38,240 bases of DNA from Candidatus Pullichristensenella stercorigallinarum (GTDB lineage Bacteria > Bacillota > Clostridia > Christensenellales > Aristaeellaceae), in the NCBI GenBank assembly GCA_018712945.1, contig DVFZ01000048.1:1-38240 (forward strand), given 5' to 3'. The notes beneath the pieces were generated by a model. That model was given only the letters and a program-made list of their open reading frames with translations. It ran no database searches and was not told the DNA's origin. This document shows, one piece after another, positions 1-6,514 of the stretch (position 1 is the stretch's first letter; the number at the start of each line of letters is the position of its first letter). The translations under genes and the position numbers were made by a program.

Positions 1-19
1 GACGTAAGGAGTTGCAAGC

Positions 20-1219
20 ATGAAAATTCTCGTCATTAACGCGGGGTCATCCTCGCTGAAGTATCAGCTGATCGACATGGACAATGAATCCATCATCGCC
101 AAGGGCCTGGTGGAGCGCATCGGCATCGAGGGCGGCAAGCTCACCCACAAATACGCGGACAAGAGCTTTGTGGTGGAGCGCGAAATGATTAAGGACCACA
201 CCGAGGCCATGAACCTGGTGCTCGAAGCCCTGCTTTCCAAGGAGCACGGCGTGATTTCCTCCATTTCCGAAATCGGCGCAGTGGGCCATCGCGTGCTGCA
301 CGGCGGCGAAAAGTTCACCGCCTCCTGCATCATCGACCAGCCCTGCATGGACGCCATCGAGGAAAACATCCCCCTCGGGCCGCTGCACAACCCGGCCAAC
401 CTGATGGGCATCCGCGCCTGCCAGGCGGTCATGCCCGACACGCCAATGGTGGCCGTATTCGACACTGCTTTCCATCAGACCATGCCGCGCACCTCCTATC
501 TGTACGGCGTGCCCTATGAATATTATGAGAAGTACCACATCCGCCGCTACGGCTTCCACGGCACCAGCCACCGCTATGTCTCCGCGCGCGCGCTGGAAGT
601 GCTGAATCTTAAGGACAAGCACAGCCGGATCATTGTCTGCCACCTGGGCAACGGCTCCTCCCTGAGCGCCTGCGTGGACGGCAAGTGCTTTGATACGTCC
701 ATGGGCCTGACGCCTCTGGAGGGCGTTTTGATGGGCACCCGCTCGGGCGACCTTGACCCGGCGGTGGTGGAGTGCATCGCCAACAACGAACACCTCACCC
801 CCAGCGAAACGCTGACCATCCTCAACAAAAAGAGCGGCCTTGTGGGCCTGTCCGGCGTTTCCAGCGACATGCGCGACGTGCGCCAGGCCGCGGCCGATGG
901 CAATGAGATGGCCCGCGTGACGTTGGATATCTGGGCGTACCGCATCCGCAAGTACATCGGCTCCTACGCGGCGGCCATGGGCGGCGTGGACGCCATCATC
1001 TTCACCGCCGGCATCGGCGAAAACGACGGCGAAGGCCGCGCCGAGGTGCTCGAGGGCCTCGAATTCCTGGGCGTGAAGCTGGACGCGGAAAAGAACGCCA
1101 AGGTGCGCGGCGTGGAAGCGGAAATCTCCGCGCCGGACAGCAAGGTAAAGGTGTGGGTCATCCCCACGAACGAAGAATTGGCCATCGCCCGCGATACGCT
1201 GGCGCTGACCAGCAAGTAA
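20..1219 (+). CDS. ackA: Acetate kinase
   Basis: Acetate kinase interconverts acetyl phosphate plus ADP with acetate plus ATP in the cytosol and is the ATP-yielding step of fermentative acetate production. The 399 residues match the usual family length. Visible family blocks are NAGSSSLKYQL near the N-terminus, GHRVLHGGEKF, FDTAFHQTMP, YGFHGTSHRYV, HLGNGSS and TSMGLTPLEGVLMGTRSGDLDP with the conserved arginine, and FTAGIGEND near the C-terminus. The ATG is preceded by AAGGAG at 6-11, so the start is well supported. Its promoter and its usual partner pta, if linked, lie upstream of the window. Several hairpins and two terminators follow. Confidence 0.97.
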   Translation: MKILVINAGSSSLKYQLIDMDNESIIAKGLVERIGIEGGKLTHKYADKSFVVEREMIKDHTEAMNLVLEALLSKEHGVISSISEIGAVGHRVLHGGEKFTASCIIDQPCMDAIEENIPLGPLHNPANLMGIRACQAVMPDTPMVAVFDTAFHQTMPRTSYLYGVPYEYYEKYHIRRYGFHGTSHRYVSARALEVLNLKDKHSRIIVCHLGNGSSLSACVDGKCFDTSMGLTPLEGVLMGTRSGDLDPAVVECIANNEHLTPSETLTILNKKSGLVGLSGVSSDMRDVRQAAADGNEMARVTLDIWAYRIRKYIGSYAAAMGGVDAIIFTAGIGENDGEGRAEVLEGLEFLGVKLDAEKNAKVRGVEAEISAPDSKVKVWVIPTNEELAIARDTLALTSK

Positions 1220-1227
1220 ACCGGTTC

Positions 1228-1338
1228 TCCCGCCGCGCAGGCGGGATACGGCTTTTCCCGCCGGCAGGCGCATGCCAGCCGGGGAAAAGCGGGCCGCGCG
1301 GTTCCCCTCTTTCCCCTTCCCTTCTTCCCGCGCGGCCC
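1228..1338. other. Three consecutive hairpins downstream of ackA
   Basis: Three inverted repeats follow each other after the ackA stop. TCCCGCC/GGCGGGA lies at 1228-1246. GCTTTTCCCGCCGGC pairs with GCCGGGGAAAAGC at 1251-1290. GGGCCGCGCG pairs with CGCGCGGCCC at 1291-1338 across a polypyrimidine loop. None has a T-run directly after it, so they are not classical terminators. They could stabilise the 3' end of the ackA transcript or be part of a repeat element. I see no gene here. Confidence 0.6.
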
Positions 1339-1347
1339 ATAAATCAG

Positions 1348-1373
1348 CGTCCCACCAAATGGCGGGACGTTTT
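1348..1373 (+). terminator. Rho-independent terminator after ackA
   Basis: CGTCCC-A-CC pairs with GG-C-GGGACG at 1348-1369 (one A-C mismatch) and is followed by TTTT at 1370-1373. An outer ATCAGC/GCTGAT pair extends the stem. This fits a plus-strand terminator for ackA. Confidence 0.7.
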
Positions 1374-1384
1374 AGATTGCTGAT

Positions 1385-1505
1385 AAAGCCTGCAAACGCA
1401 AAAATTGCCCTGATCAGAAAAATCAGAGGCAATTTTTTCTTCCCGCGTCCGCTGCACGCGCCCTCTGCGGTCACTTACGTCCATGTAAGTTCCCTTGCCT
1501 GCAAG
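1385..1505 (-). repeat. Interspersed intergenic repeat, copy 1
   Basis: This roughly 120-bp stretch resembles 13422-13534 along its length. Shared blocks in order on the plus strand are TGCAnACGCAAAAA, GAGGCAATTTTT, CTTnCCGCG, CTTAC-n-GTAAG and TCCCT followed by GCAAG. Both copies sit just downstream of the 3' end of a minus-strand gene, and read on that strand both end in a terminator-like hairpin. It could be a small mobile or structured 3' element. I could not search for more copies outside the window. Confidence 0.6.
1399..1438. terminator. Bidirectional terminator between convergent genes
   Basis: AAAAATTGCC and GGCAATTTTTT flank an inner CTGAT/ATCAG stem. The stem thus has an A-run on one side and a T-run on the other and can terminate transcription from both strands: ackA from the left and the DUF6809 gene (stop at 1553) from the right. 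It lies inside the intergenic repeat copy at 1385-1505. Confidence 0.75.
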
Positions 1506-1552
1506 TTTGCACCCTTGTCTTGCAGGCTTTTGCATCGCCCTGGCAGATGCAG

Positions 1553-1834
1553 TCAGGCTTCCTCCTCTGGCCGCCAAAGGCCCTCCACTGTCAGGCGCAT
1601 GCCGAGACGGAAGCCCCGGGTGAAAGCGTCGTAGCGGTCGGCGTACCAGACGGCCTCGCGCATGGCGCAAAATGTGGCAAACGCCTTGGCCTCATCGCCG
1701 CGCAGCGCCCTGCGCAGCTCATCCTCCGCGGCGCCCATCCGCTCCCGCTCGAACTCGCGGCGCCGCGATTCCGCCGTGGGCGTGGCCTGTACCTGCAAAC
1801 GGCTGGTAAAGATGCGCTCCAAGATGCTTTCCAT
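1553..1834 (-). CDS. DUF6809-like small protein
   Basis: This is a 93-residue charged protein without membrane segments. The N-terminus MESILERIF and the C-terminal pattern AFTRGFRLGMRLTVEGL resemble the small DUF6809-type proteins common in gut Clostridia, whose function is unknown. CAGGAGG lies just upstream of the ATG. A good promoter is visible on the minus strand: TTGATT at 1893-1888, a 17-bp spacer, and TATAAT at 1870-1865. The gene is divergent from an XRE regulator and shares its control region, so it is probably regulated by that protein. The family call is from memory of the pattern and is moderate. Confidence 0.7.
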   Translation of the reverse strand: MESILERIFTSRLQVQATPTAESRRREFERERMGAAEDELRRALRGDEAKAFATFCAMREAVWYADRYDAFTRGFRLGMRLTVEGLWRPEEEA

Positions 1835-1838
1835 ATAG

Positions 1839-1932
1839 ACCTCCTGTATTTGTTTTTCACTTTTATTATAGTAAAAATGTTTACTAAAATCAAGAGTAAA
1901 TATCTTTACTCAGTATAATAAATACAGGAGGT
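1839..1932. promoter_or_regulatory. Symmetric divergent control region with paired operators
   Basis: Two 16-bp dyads with identical arms lie at 1870-1885 (AGTAAAAATGTTTACT) and 1895-1910 (AGTAAATATCTTTACT), with centres 25 bp apart. The first overlaps the spacer and -10 of the minus-strand DUF6809 promoter. The second abuts a TATAAT at 1914-1919 that could serve the XRE gene, although no good -35 is seen for it. Outside these, ACCTCCTGTATTT (1839-1851) and AAATACAGGAGGT (1920-1932) form a perfect 13-bp inverted repeat carrying both Shine-Dalgarno sequences. The arrangement fits autoregulation by the XRE protein. Confidence 0.75.
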
Positions 1933-1940
1933 GATTTCCC

Positions 1941-2183
1941 TTGTATTTTAAAATACTACGAGCTTTACGAATGGATTCCGATAAAACGCAAAAAGAGATC
2001 GCCGCAGTGCTGGGTACGTCGCAGACCATGTATGCACGCTATGAACGCGGTGCGAACGAGTTGCCCATCCACCACCTGTTAGCGCTCTGCCACTATTACC
2101 GAGTTTCCGCCGATTATATCCTTGGATTGGTCGATGAAAAAGGGAATAGCTTGTATGGGAAACCGGAGGCACGCCTACAATGA
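1941..2183 (+). CDS. XRE-family helix-turn-helix regulator
   Basis: This 80-residue DNA-binding protein is almost entirely one HTH_3 domain (about residues 5-62), with the pattern KTQKEIAAVLGTSQTMYARYERGANELP and then LLALCHYYRVSADYILGL. It starts at a TTG, chosen because AGGAGGTGA at 1926-1934 is correctly spaced and no ATG lies nearby. It is divergent from the DUF6809 gene across a region with two dyads, so it most likely represses itself and that neighbour. No effector domain is present. It resembles in size and layout the regulator at 21466-21816. Confidence 0.88.
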   Translation: MYFKILRALRMDSDKTQKEIAAVLGTSQTMYARYERGANELPIHHLLALCHYYRVSADYILGLVDEKGNSLYGKPEARLQ

Positions 2184-2199
2184 ACAAACAAAGCGTCCA

Positions 2200-2229
2200 T
2201 TGACAGGTATTTATCCATTATGTTATGAT
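2200..2229 (+). promoter_or_regulatory. Toxin promoter, copy 1
   Basis: TTGACA at 2200-2205, an 18-bp spacer, and TATGAT at 2224-2229. The expected transcript begins just before the G6/C hairpin at 2236-2255. Confidence 0.75.
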
Positions 2230-2312
2230 GTTTGTCGGGGGGCTTCTCCCCCCCGGCAGGAAGGAAACGATGGCGCTTCGCTTCTCGCCTCCTTACCAAG
2301 GAGGTGATCGCT

Positions 2313-2399
2313 ATGACGGATTATGAAATGCTTTCTCTCGTCATTGCGATTATCATGCTTGTACTGGCCGCATTGAGCCTCTACAAAAACGATAAATAA
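2313..2399 (+). CDS. Holin-like type I toxin peptide
   Basis: This 28-residue peptide starts MTDYEMLSLVIAII, continues as one hydrophobic helix (about residues 6-23) and ends in YKNDK. A short polar start with a YE pair, one membrane helix and a lysine-rich tail is the pattern of the putative holin-like toxins related to TxpA/BsrG, which insert in the cell's own membrane. The start has a full AAGGAGGTGAT ribosome binding site at 2298-2308, but that site can be sequestered by CCTCCTT just upstream, as in type I toxin mRNAs. A consensus promoter on the opposite strand fires into its 3' end. Toxicity is inferred. Confidence 0.8.
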   Translation: MTDYEMLSLVIAIIMLVLAALSLYKNDK

Positions 2400-2484
2400 G
2401 CTCGAGCCGCCATCCAGCGCAAACTGTTTGGCGGCTCAACTCTTCACAGAGGGGAGAAGCTAACCACAAGCGTCATCCCTTCCT
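2400..2484 (-). ncRNA. Putative antisense antitoxin RNA, copy 1
   Basis: A perfect-consensus promoter at 2519-2491 would start a minus-strand RNA near 2484. The RNA would run through the 9-bp GAGCCGCCA/TGGCGGCTC stem at 2404-2437 into the toxin's 3' end. This mirrors the TxpA/RatA layout, in which the antitoxin RNA overlaps the 3' end of the toxin mRNA. The true 3' end is unknown: there is no T-run directly after the stem, and the next on this strand (CGTTTTTG) lies inside the toxin frame, so the RNA may extend to about 2380. Confidence 0.6.
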
Positions 2485-2490
2485 GCCGTT

Positions 2491-2519
2491 ATTATAGCAT
2501 CCCTTCTGCGAATTGTCAA
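2491..2519 (-). promoter_or_regulatory. Antisense RNA promoter, copy 1
   Basis: On the minus strand, TTGACA at 2519-2514, a 17-bp spacer and TATAAT at 2496-2491. Both hexamers match the sigma-A consensus exactly, making this the strongest promoter by eye in the window. Confidence 0.85.
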
Positions 2520-2544
2520 ATCCCTTTCCACGCCAAAGCGTCCA

Positions 2545-2574
2545 TTGACAGGTATTTATCCATTATGTTATGAT
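2545..2574 (+). promoter_or_regulatory. Toxin promoter, copy 2
   Basis: TTGACA at 2545-2550, an 18-bp spacer and TATGAT at 2569-2574, identical to copy 1. The broken toxin gene therefore still appears to be transcribed. Confidence 0.72.
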
Positions 2575-2656
2575 GTTTGTCGGGGGGCTTCTCCCCCCGG
2601 CAGGAAGGAAACGATGGCGCTTCGCTTCTCGCCTCCTTACCAAGGAGGTGATCGCC

Positions 2657-2819
2657 ATGACGAGGTGATCTTGCCGGTCTTGCAAAGACCGTCAAGATCA
2701 GTCGCAGAGCGACTTGCAGACCCGCCGGGTCTGCAACCTTTTACGAAATGTTGTCTTTAGTCATTGCGATTATCATGCTTGTATTGGCTGCACTAAGCCT
2801 CTACAAAAACGATAAGTAA
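2657..2819 (+). pseudogene. Interrupted holin-like toxin gene
   Basis: Translation from the expected ATG gives only three residues and then TGA, because a 78-bp block (2663-2740) lies after the second codon. After the block, the frame resumes as YEMLSLVIAII and ends YKNDK with TAA at 2817-2819, the same residues as the intact copy despite several synonymous changes. An internal ATG at 2748 could give a 23-residue peptide if reinitiation occurred, but it lacks a ribosome binding site. The synonymous changes suggest that the coding region stayed under selection for a time before or after the insertion. Confidence 0.75.
2663..2740. mobile_element. 78-bp insertion built of three contiguous hairpins
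   Basis: Compared with the intact copy, this block has replaced two bases between the second and third toxin codons. It folds into three adjoining hairpins. GATCTTG/CAAGATC with inner CGGTCTT/AAGACCG spans 2667-2699. AGTCGC/GCGACT spans 2700-2714. TGCAGACCC/GGGTCTGCA spans 2715-2735. GAGGTGATC occurs both in the ribosome binding site region and at the left edge of the block. It encodes nothing and looks like a miniature non-autonomous element. The exact ends and any target duplication are uncertain. Confidence 0.6.
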
Positions 2820-2904
2820 GCATAAGCCGCCATCCAGCGCAAACTGTTTGGCGGCTCACCCAACAACGGAGGGGAGAAGCTAAGCACAAGCGTCATCCCT
2901 TCCT
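2820..2904 (-). ncRNA. Putative antisense antitoxin RNA, copy 2
   Basis: This is the same arrangement as copy 1: a consensus minus-strand promoter upstream (2939-2911), an expected start near 2904, and an AGCCGCCA/TGGCGGCT stem at 2825-2856. With its own toxin broken, this RNA could still pair with the intact toxin mRNA of copy 1. The 3' end is not defined. Confidence 0.55.
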
Positions 2905-2910
2905 GCCGTT

Positions 2911-2939
2911 ATTATAGCATCCCTTCTGCGAATTGTCAA
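2911..2939 (-). promoter_or_regulatory. Antisense RNA promoter, copy 2
   Basis: TTGACA at 2939-2934, a 17-bp spacer and TATAAT at 2916-2911 on the minus strand, identical to copy 1. Confidence 0.85.
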
Positions 2940-3009
2940 ATCCCTTTGGGAGGAAACGCTGAACATAAGCGCCGTCCCTTCCTGCCGTGATTGTGCCATC
3001 CGTCCCCAC

Positions 3010-3038
3010 TGGACATCCCTCCTTTCCCGTGCTATAAT
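3010..3038 (+). promoter_or_regulatory. Promoter of the patatin-like gene
   Basis: TGGACA at 3010-3015, a 17-bp spacer and TATAAT at 3033-3038 lie 20 bp before the start codon. The stretch just upstream (2961-3000) resembles a decayed copy of the antisense promoter region of the toxin modules. Confidence 0.8.
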
Positions 3039-3058
3039 GGGCGCACACGAGGGGAGGG

Positions 3059-4339
3059 ATGGCTTTGAAGCGGGCGCTGGTGTTGAGCGGCGGCGGTTCG
3101 CGCGGCTCTTATGAAATCGGCGTGTGGGAGGCGCTGGAGGAAGTAGGGCTGCGCTTCCACATGTGTTTTGGCACATCTATCGGCGCAATCAACGCCGCCA
3201 TGTTTTTGCAGGGCGACCGCGCCCTGGCCGCGCGGCTATGGGAAGAAATCACCAGCCGCGGCGTTTTGCGCGCCGATGGCGAGCAGGCCGCGCAAGTGGA
3301 GCGCATGTTTGGCCGCAAGCGCGAAGTGCTGCCGTTTTTGCTGGAGCACGCGCGCCAGATGCGGCTGGATTTGGCCCCGCTGGAGACGCTTTTGCGCGAA
3401 CACCTGGATGAAGGCCGCGCCCGCGCCTCGGGCATGGATTTTGGCCTGGTGGCGATGAAATTCCCCTCGCTGGCCCCGGCTTTCCGCACCCTTGCGGATA
3501 TTCCGCAGGGGCGGCTGGCCGACTGGGTGCTGGCCTCCGCGGCGTGCTTCCCCATCTTTCCCACGCGCCTGATCGACGGCGAACGGTTTGTGGACGGCGG
3601 CTACTGCGACAACCTGCCCATCGACCTGGCCATACGCGCCGGAGCCGAAGAAGTGGTGGCCGTGGAGCTGCATCCGACGCCCACCCATCCTGAATACGTA
3701 AAAATGCCTTTCCTGACCACCATCATGCCCCGGCGCAGCCTGGGCGCATTCCTCGATTTCGACCCCGAAACCGTGCGCCGCAACCGCTTGCAGGGCTATT
3801 ACGACGCCATGAAGCGCTTTGGCCGCTTCGACGGCATTTTCTACACCTTCACGCGCCTGAACGAACTGCGCGCCGCCACGTTGGGCCGCCGCCTGATGTG
3901 TGAAATTGCCGCTTTTGACGCCGAGGCCGTGCGCCGCGCCTCTCTGCGGGCGGACAAGATGGTCGCCCCGCTGATCGCGGCGCTGGAGGCGGGCGTGCGC
4001 GAAGCAAAGCTCTCGTTCAAGCAGGTGCTTTTGCGCGCGGTGGAGCTGGCCGCGGCCATACTCGGCTTTCCCGAAGCCGCCATTTACGGCTTTGACGCCC
4101 TGGCCGCGCGGATGCTGGAGGCGCTTATGCGCGAGGACGCCCCACAGCTTGAAACCGTTGCCGACGTGGAGGTCCTGCACCGCCAGGGCGAGCGCCGCGC
4201 CCTGGCCGCCCTGGTGCGCGCCCTGCAAGCGCGCGGCAGCCTGCCTGCGGAGTGGGTAGAGGCGCTATGCGCCATGCCCACGGTGGTGGCGGCGGCGCTG
4301 GGCCTTTTCCGCGCGACGGCCGCTTCGCGCATATCTTAA
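3059..4339 (+). CDS. Patatin-like phospholipase family protein
   Basis: This is a predicted cytosolic or membrane-associated lipid acyl hydrolase with a Ser-Asp dyad. The oxyanion motif GGGSRG lies near residues 11-16, the nucleophile elbow GTSIG has Ser at about residue 40, and the catalytic Asp lies in DGGYCDNLP at about residue 179. The patatin domain covers roughly residues 5-210. The remaining 200 or so residues are charged and alpha-helical looking and match nothing I recognise. No signal peptide or membrane helix is evident. The ATG follows GAGGGGAGG and a good promoter. The gene seems to be monocistronic. The substrate is unknown. Confidence 0.9.
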   Translation: MALKRALVLSGGGSRGSYEIGVWEALEEVGLRFHMCFGTSIGAINAAMFLQGDRALAARLWEEITSRGVLRADGEQAAQVERMFGRKREVLPFLLEHARQMRLDLAPLETLLREHLDEGRARASGMDFGLVAMKFPSLAPAFRTLADIPQGRLADWVLASAACFPIFPTRLIDGERFVDGGYCDNLPIDLAIRAGAEEVVAVELHPTPTHPEYVKMPFLTTIMPRRSLGAFLDFDPETVRRNRLQGYYDAMKRFGRFDGIFYTFTRLNELRAATLGRRLMCEIAAFDAEAVRRASLRADKMVAPLIAALEAGVREAKLSFKQVLLRAVELAAAILGFPEAAIYGFDALAARMLEALMREDAPQLETVADVEVLHRQGERRALAALVRALQARGSLPAEWVEALCAMPTVVAAALGLFRATAASRIS

Positions 4340-4392
4340 CCATGCGGCGACAGAAACGCCACGGATTCCGGCCACTGTTCACAGATTGTATG

Positions 4393-4420
4393 TTGATTTT
4401 AGTATTTATTCTGGTATAAT
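4393..4420 (+). promoter_or_regulatory. ftsH promoter
   Basis: TTGATT at 4393-4398, a 16-bp spacer and TATAAT at 4415-4420, with a TGG extended -10 element directly before it. The leader then carries GAGAGGGG at 4437-4445. Confidence 0.78.
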
Positions 4421-4486
4421 TATTTTACATTGAAAGAGAGAGGGGATGTTTATGCCCGATAAAAACCCGCCAACGCCCAAAAATCA

Positions 4487-6319
4487 ATGCTATATAACGC
4501 CATCATCGTGTTGGTCGTCATTCTGCTTTTGCAGGCATTCATCGTGCCGCTGGTCAACCAGTCGCAGGTGACAGACGTAACCTACGACCAGTTCATCGCC
4601 ATGCTGGATGCCGGCAATGTCACACAGGTGGCGCTGGAAAATGGAACCATCGTATTTATCGCCGAAGACGAGGCCACCGGCGCATCGCGCATTTACCGCA
4701 CCGGCGCCTGGCCGGACGATAACCTCACCGAGCGCCTGCTCGACCATCCGGATGTGTCCTTCCAGACGGAGATCGTCGAGGAAACTTCCACGCTGGTGGA
4801 TTTTCTGGTGGGCTGGGTGCTTCCCTACGCGCTGATCTTCGGCATGGGCTATCTGCTCATGCGCAGCATGCGCAAGCGCATGGGCGGCGAAAACGCCATG
4901 AGCTTTGGCAAGGCCAACGCCAAAATCGTCGGCGAGGAAAAGACCGGCGTAACGTTTAACGACGTCGCCGGTGAGGACGAGGCCAAGGAGGCCCTCTCCG
5001 AAATCGTCAACTTCCTGCACGACCCCCACAAATATTCCGAAATCGGCGCCAAGCTGCCCAAGGGCGCGCTGCTGGTCGGCCCGCCAGGCACGGGCAAAAC
5101 GCTGCTGGCCAAGGCCGTGGCAGGCGAGGCGAACGTGCCGTTCTTCTCCATTTCCGGTTCGGAATTTGTGCAGATGTTCGTGGGCATGGGCGCGGCCAAG
5201 GTGCGCGACCTGTTCAAACAGGCCGGCGAAAAGGCCCCCTGTATCGTCTTTATCGACGAGATTGACACCATCGGCAAAAAGCGCGATAACGGCGTGATTG
5301 GCGGCAACGACGAGCGCGAGCAGACCCTCAACCAGCTTCTGACCGAAATGGACGGCTTCGACGCCAACAAAGGCGTGGTCATCCTCGCCGCCACCAACCG
5401 CCCGGATTCTCTCGACCCGGCGCTGCTGCGCCCCGGCCGCTTCGACCGCCGCATCCCCGTGGAGCTGCCCGACCTGGCCGGCCGCGAGGCCATCCTGCGC
5501 GTGCACGCCCGGCAGGTGAAGCTGGAGAGAAACATCGACTTTACCGCCATCGCCCGCGCCACCTCCGGCGCCAGCGGCGCGGAACTCGCCAACATCATCA
5601 ACGAGGCCGCTTTGCGCGCCGTGCGCGAGGGTCGCAGCCTGGTTTCCCAGGCCGACCTGGAAGAATGCGTGGAAACGGTCATCGCCGGTTATCAGCGCAA
5701 AAACGCCGTGCTTTCGGATCATGAAAAGCGCGTGGTGGCCTATCACGAGGTCGGTCACGCCCTGGTGGCCGCCCTGCAAAGCAACACTGCCCCGGTGACG
5801 AAAATCACCATCGTGCCGCGCACGTCCGGCGCCCTGGGGTACACCATGCAGGTGGACCAGGACGACAAAAAGCTGCTCACCCGCGAGGAACTGCTCAGCA
5901 AAATCGCCGTGCTCACCGGCGGCCGCGCCGCCGAAGAAGTGGTGTTCGGCTCTGTGACCACCGGCGCTTCCAACGATATCGAGCAAGCCACCAAGCTGGC
6001 CCGCGCCATGATTACCCGCTACGGCATGAGCGACGAATTCGGCATGGTGGCCATGGAGACCATCTCCAACCAATACCTGGGCGGCGACAGTTCGCTGGCC
6101 TGCTCGCCGGATACGGCCACGGCCATCGATAAGCAGGTGGTGGAAGTTGTCCGTGCCCAGCACGACAAGGCCGTGAACCTGCTCAAGAACAACATGGCCT
6201 CCTTAAACCGCGTGGCGGAGTTCCTCTACCGCGAGGAAACCATCACCGGCGAGCAATTCATGTCCCTTCTGCGCGGATTGCCCGAGCCGGGCGAAACCAG
6301 CGCGGACGCACAGGCGTAA
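4487..6319 (+). CDS. ftsH: ATP-dependent zinc metalloprotease FtsH
   Basis: This membrane-bound AAA+ protease degrades unfolded and regulatory membrane or cytosolic proteins. Numbering from the ATG at 4487, there is a membrane helix at about residues 4-25, a short extracytoplasmic domain, a second helix at about 105-125, Walker A GPPGTGKT at 198-205, Walker B IVFIDEID, the second region of homology ending [10 protein letters not shown], and the zinc site HEVGH at about 420-424. The total of 610 residues is normal. The start is odd: this ATG has no ribosome binding site, whereas an ATG at 4452 has a good one (GAGAGGGG) but is in another frame. One extra A in the A5 run at 4479-4483 would join the two frames and add the residues MPDKNPPTPKKS. 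Confidence 0.95.
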   Translation: MLYNAIIVLVVILLLQAFIVPLVNQSQVTDVTYDQFIAMLDAGNVTQVALENGTIVFIAEDEATGASRIYRTGAWPDDNLTERLLDHPDVSFQTEIVEETSTLVDFLVGWVLPYALIFGMGYLLMRSMRKRMGGENAMSFGKANAKIVGEEKTGVTFNDVAGEDEAKEALSEIVNFLHDPHKYSEIGAKLPKGALLVGPPGTGKTLLAKAVAGEANVPFFSISGSEFVQMFVGMGAAKVRDLFKQAGEKAPCIVFIDEIDTIGKKRDNGVIGGNDEREQTLNQLLTEMDGFDANKGVVILAATNRPDSLDPALLRPGRFDRRIPVELPDLAGREAILRVHARQVKLERNIDFTAIARATSGASGAELANIINEAALRAVREGRSLVSQADLEECVETVIAGYQRKNAVLSDHEKRVVAYHEVGHALVAALQSNTAPVTKITIVPRTSGALGYTMQVDQDDKKLLTREELLSKIAVLTGGRAAEEVVFGSVTTGASNDIEQATKLARAMITRYGMSDEFGMVAMETISNQYLGGDSSLACSPDTATAIDKQVVEVVRAQHDKAVNLLKNNMASLNRVAEFLYREETITGEQFMSLLRGLPEPGETSADAQA

Positions 6320-6334
6320 AAACAAGCAGTCATG

Positions 6335-6366
6335 GCGGTGCACAGTTTTCTGTGCATCGCTGTTTT
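6335..6366 (+). terminator. ftsH terminator
   Basis: GCGGTGCACAG pairs with CTGTGCATCGC around a TTTT loop (one G-T pair) and is followed by TGTTTT. It ends the ftsH transcript and separates it from the next gene. Confidence 0.85.
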
Positions 6367-6441
6367 ACGCTTTGGAGGGAAGCATGGGCGTTTGGAAGCG
6401 TCTCTCATCTTCATTTTCTGTTTTCAAAAATCCGGTTGGGC

Positions 6442-6471
6442 TTGCATGACATGCCTGTGGCATGCTATAAT
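6442..6471 (+). promoter_or_regulatory. Promoter of the GIY-YIG gene
   Basis: TATAAT at 6466-6471 with a weak TTGCAT at 6442-6447, 18 bp apart. It lies 43 bp before the GTG start. An almost identical TTGCAT/GCATGCTATAAT arrangement precedes the exporter operon at 23066-23094. Confidence 0.6.
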
Positions 6472-6514
6472 CGCGACAGATAAATTGAATCCCGAATCTG
6501 CCGGAGGCGGTCAC

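Larger units (their letters stand above)
2190..2527 (+). repeat. Tandem toxin-antitoxin-like module, copy 1 (intact)
   Basis: This 338-bp unit is repeated at 2535-2947. It contains, in order, a toxin promoter, a G6/C hairpin at 2236-2255, a hairpin that hides the ribosome binding site (CCTCCTT at 2288-2294 pairing with AAGGAGG at 2298-2304), the 28-codon toxin frame, a GAGCCGCCA/TGGCGGCTC stem at 2404-2437, and a consensus minus-strand promoter. Outside the insertion, the two copies are nearly identical. Confidence 0.85.
2535..2947 (+). repeat. Tandem toxin-antitoxin-like module, copy 2 (interrupted)
   Basis: This is the second copy of the 2190-2527 unit, starting 345 bp downstream and lengthened to 413 bp by an insertion inside the toxin frame. 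The toxin promoter, both leader hairpins, the 3' stem (2825-2856) and the antisense promoter are preserved. Confidence 0.85.

Noticed and set aside
1272-1918. Several overlapping plus-strand frames between ackA and the XRE gene
   Set aside because: They cross hairpins, terminators and the antisense DUF6809 gene, and have no ribosome binding sites.
2545-2760. A 71-codon frame across the second toxin module
   Set aside because: It starts in the -35 of the toxin promoter and runs through the hairpins in another frame; the product has no features of a protein.
4490-6163. A 557-codon minus-strand frame opposite ftsH
   Set aside because: FtsH motifs are intact on the plus strand. The antisense product is Gly/His/Ala-rich with no recognisable domain.
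6332-6514. Longer N-terminus for the GIY-YIG protein from an ATG at 6332
   Set aside because: It would begin inside the ftsH terminator and upstream of the promoter at 6442-6471. The GTG at 6515 has a proper ribosome binding site.
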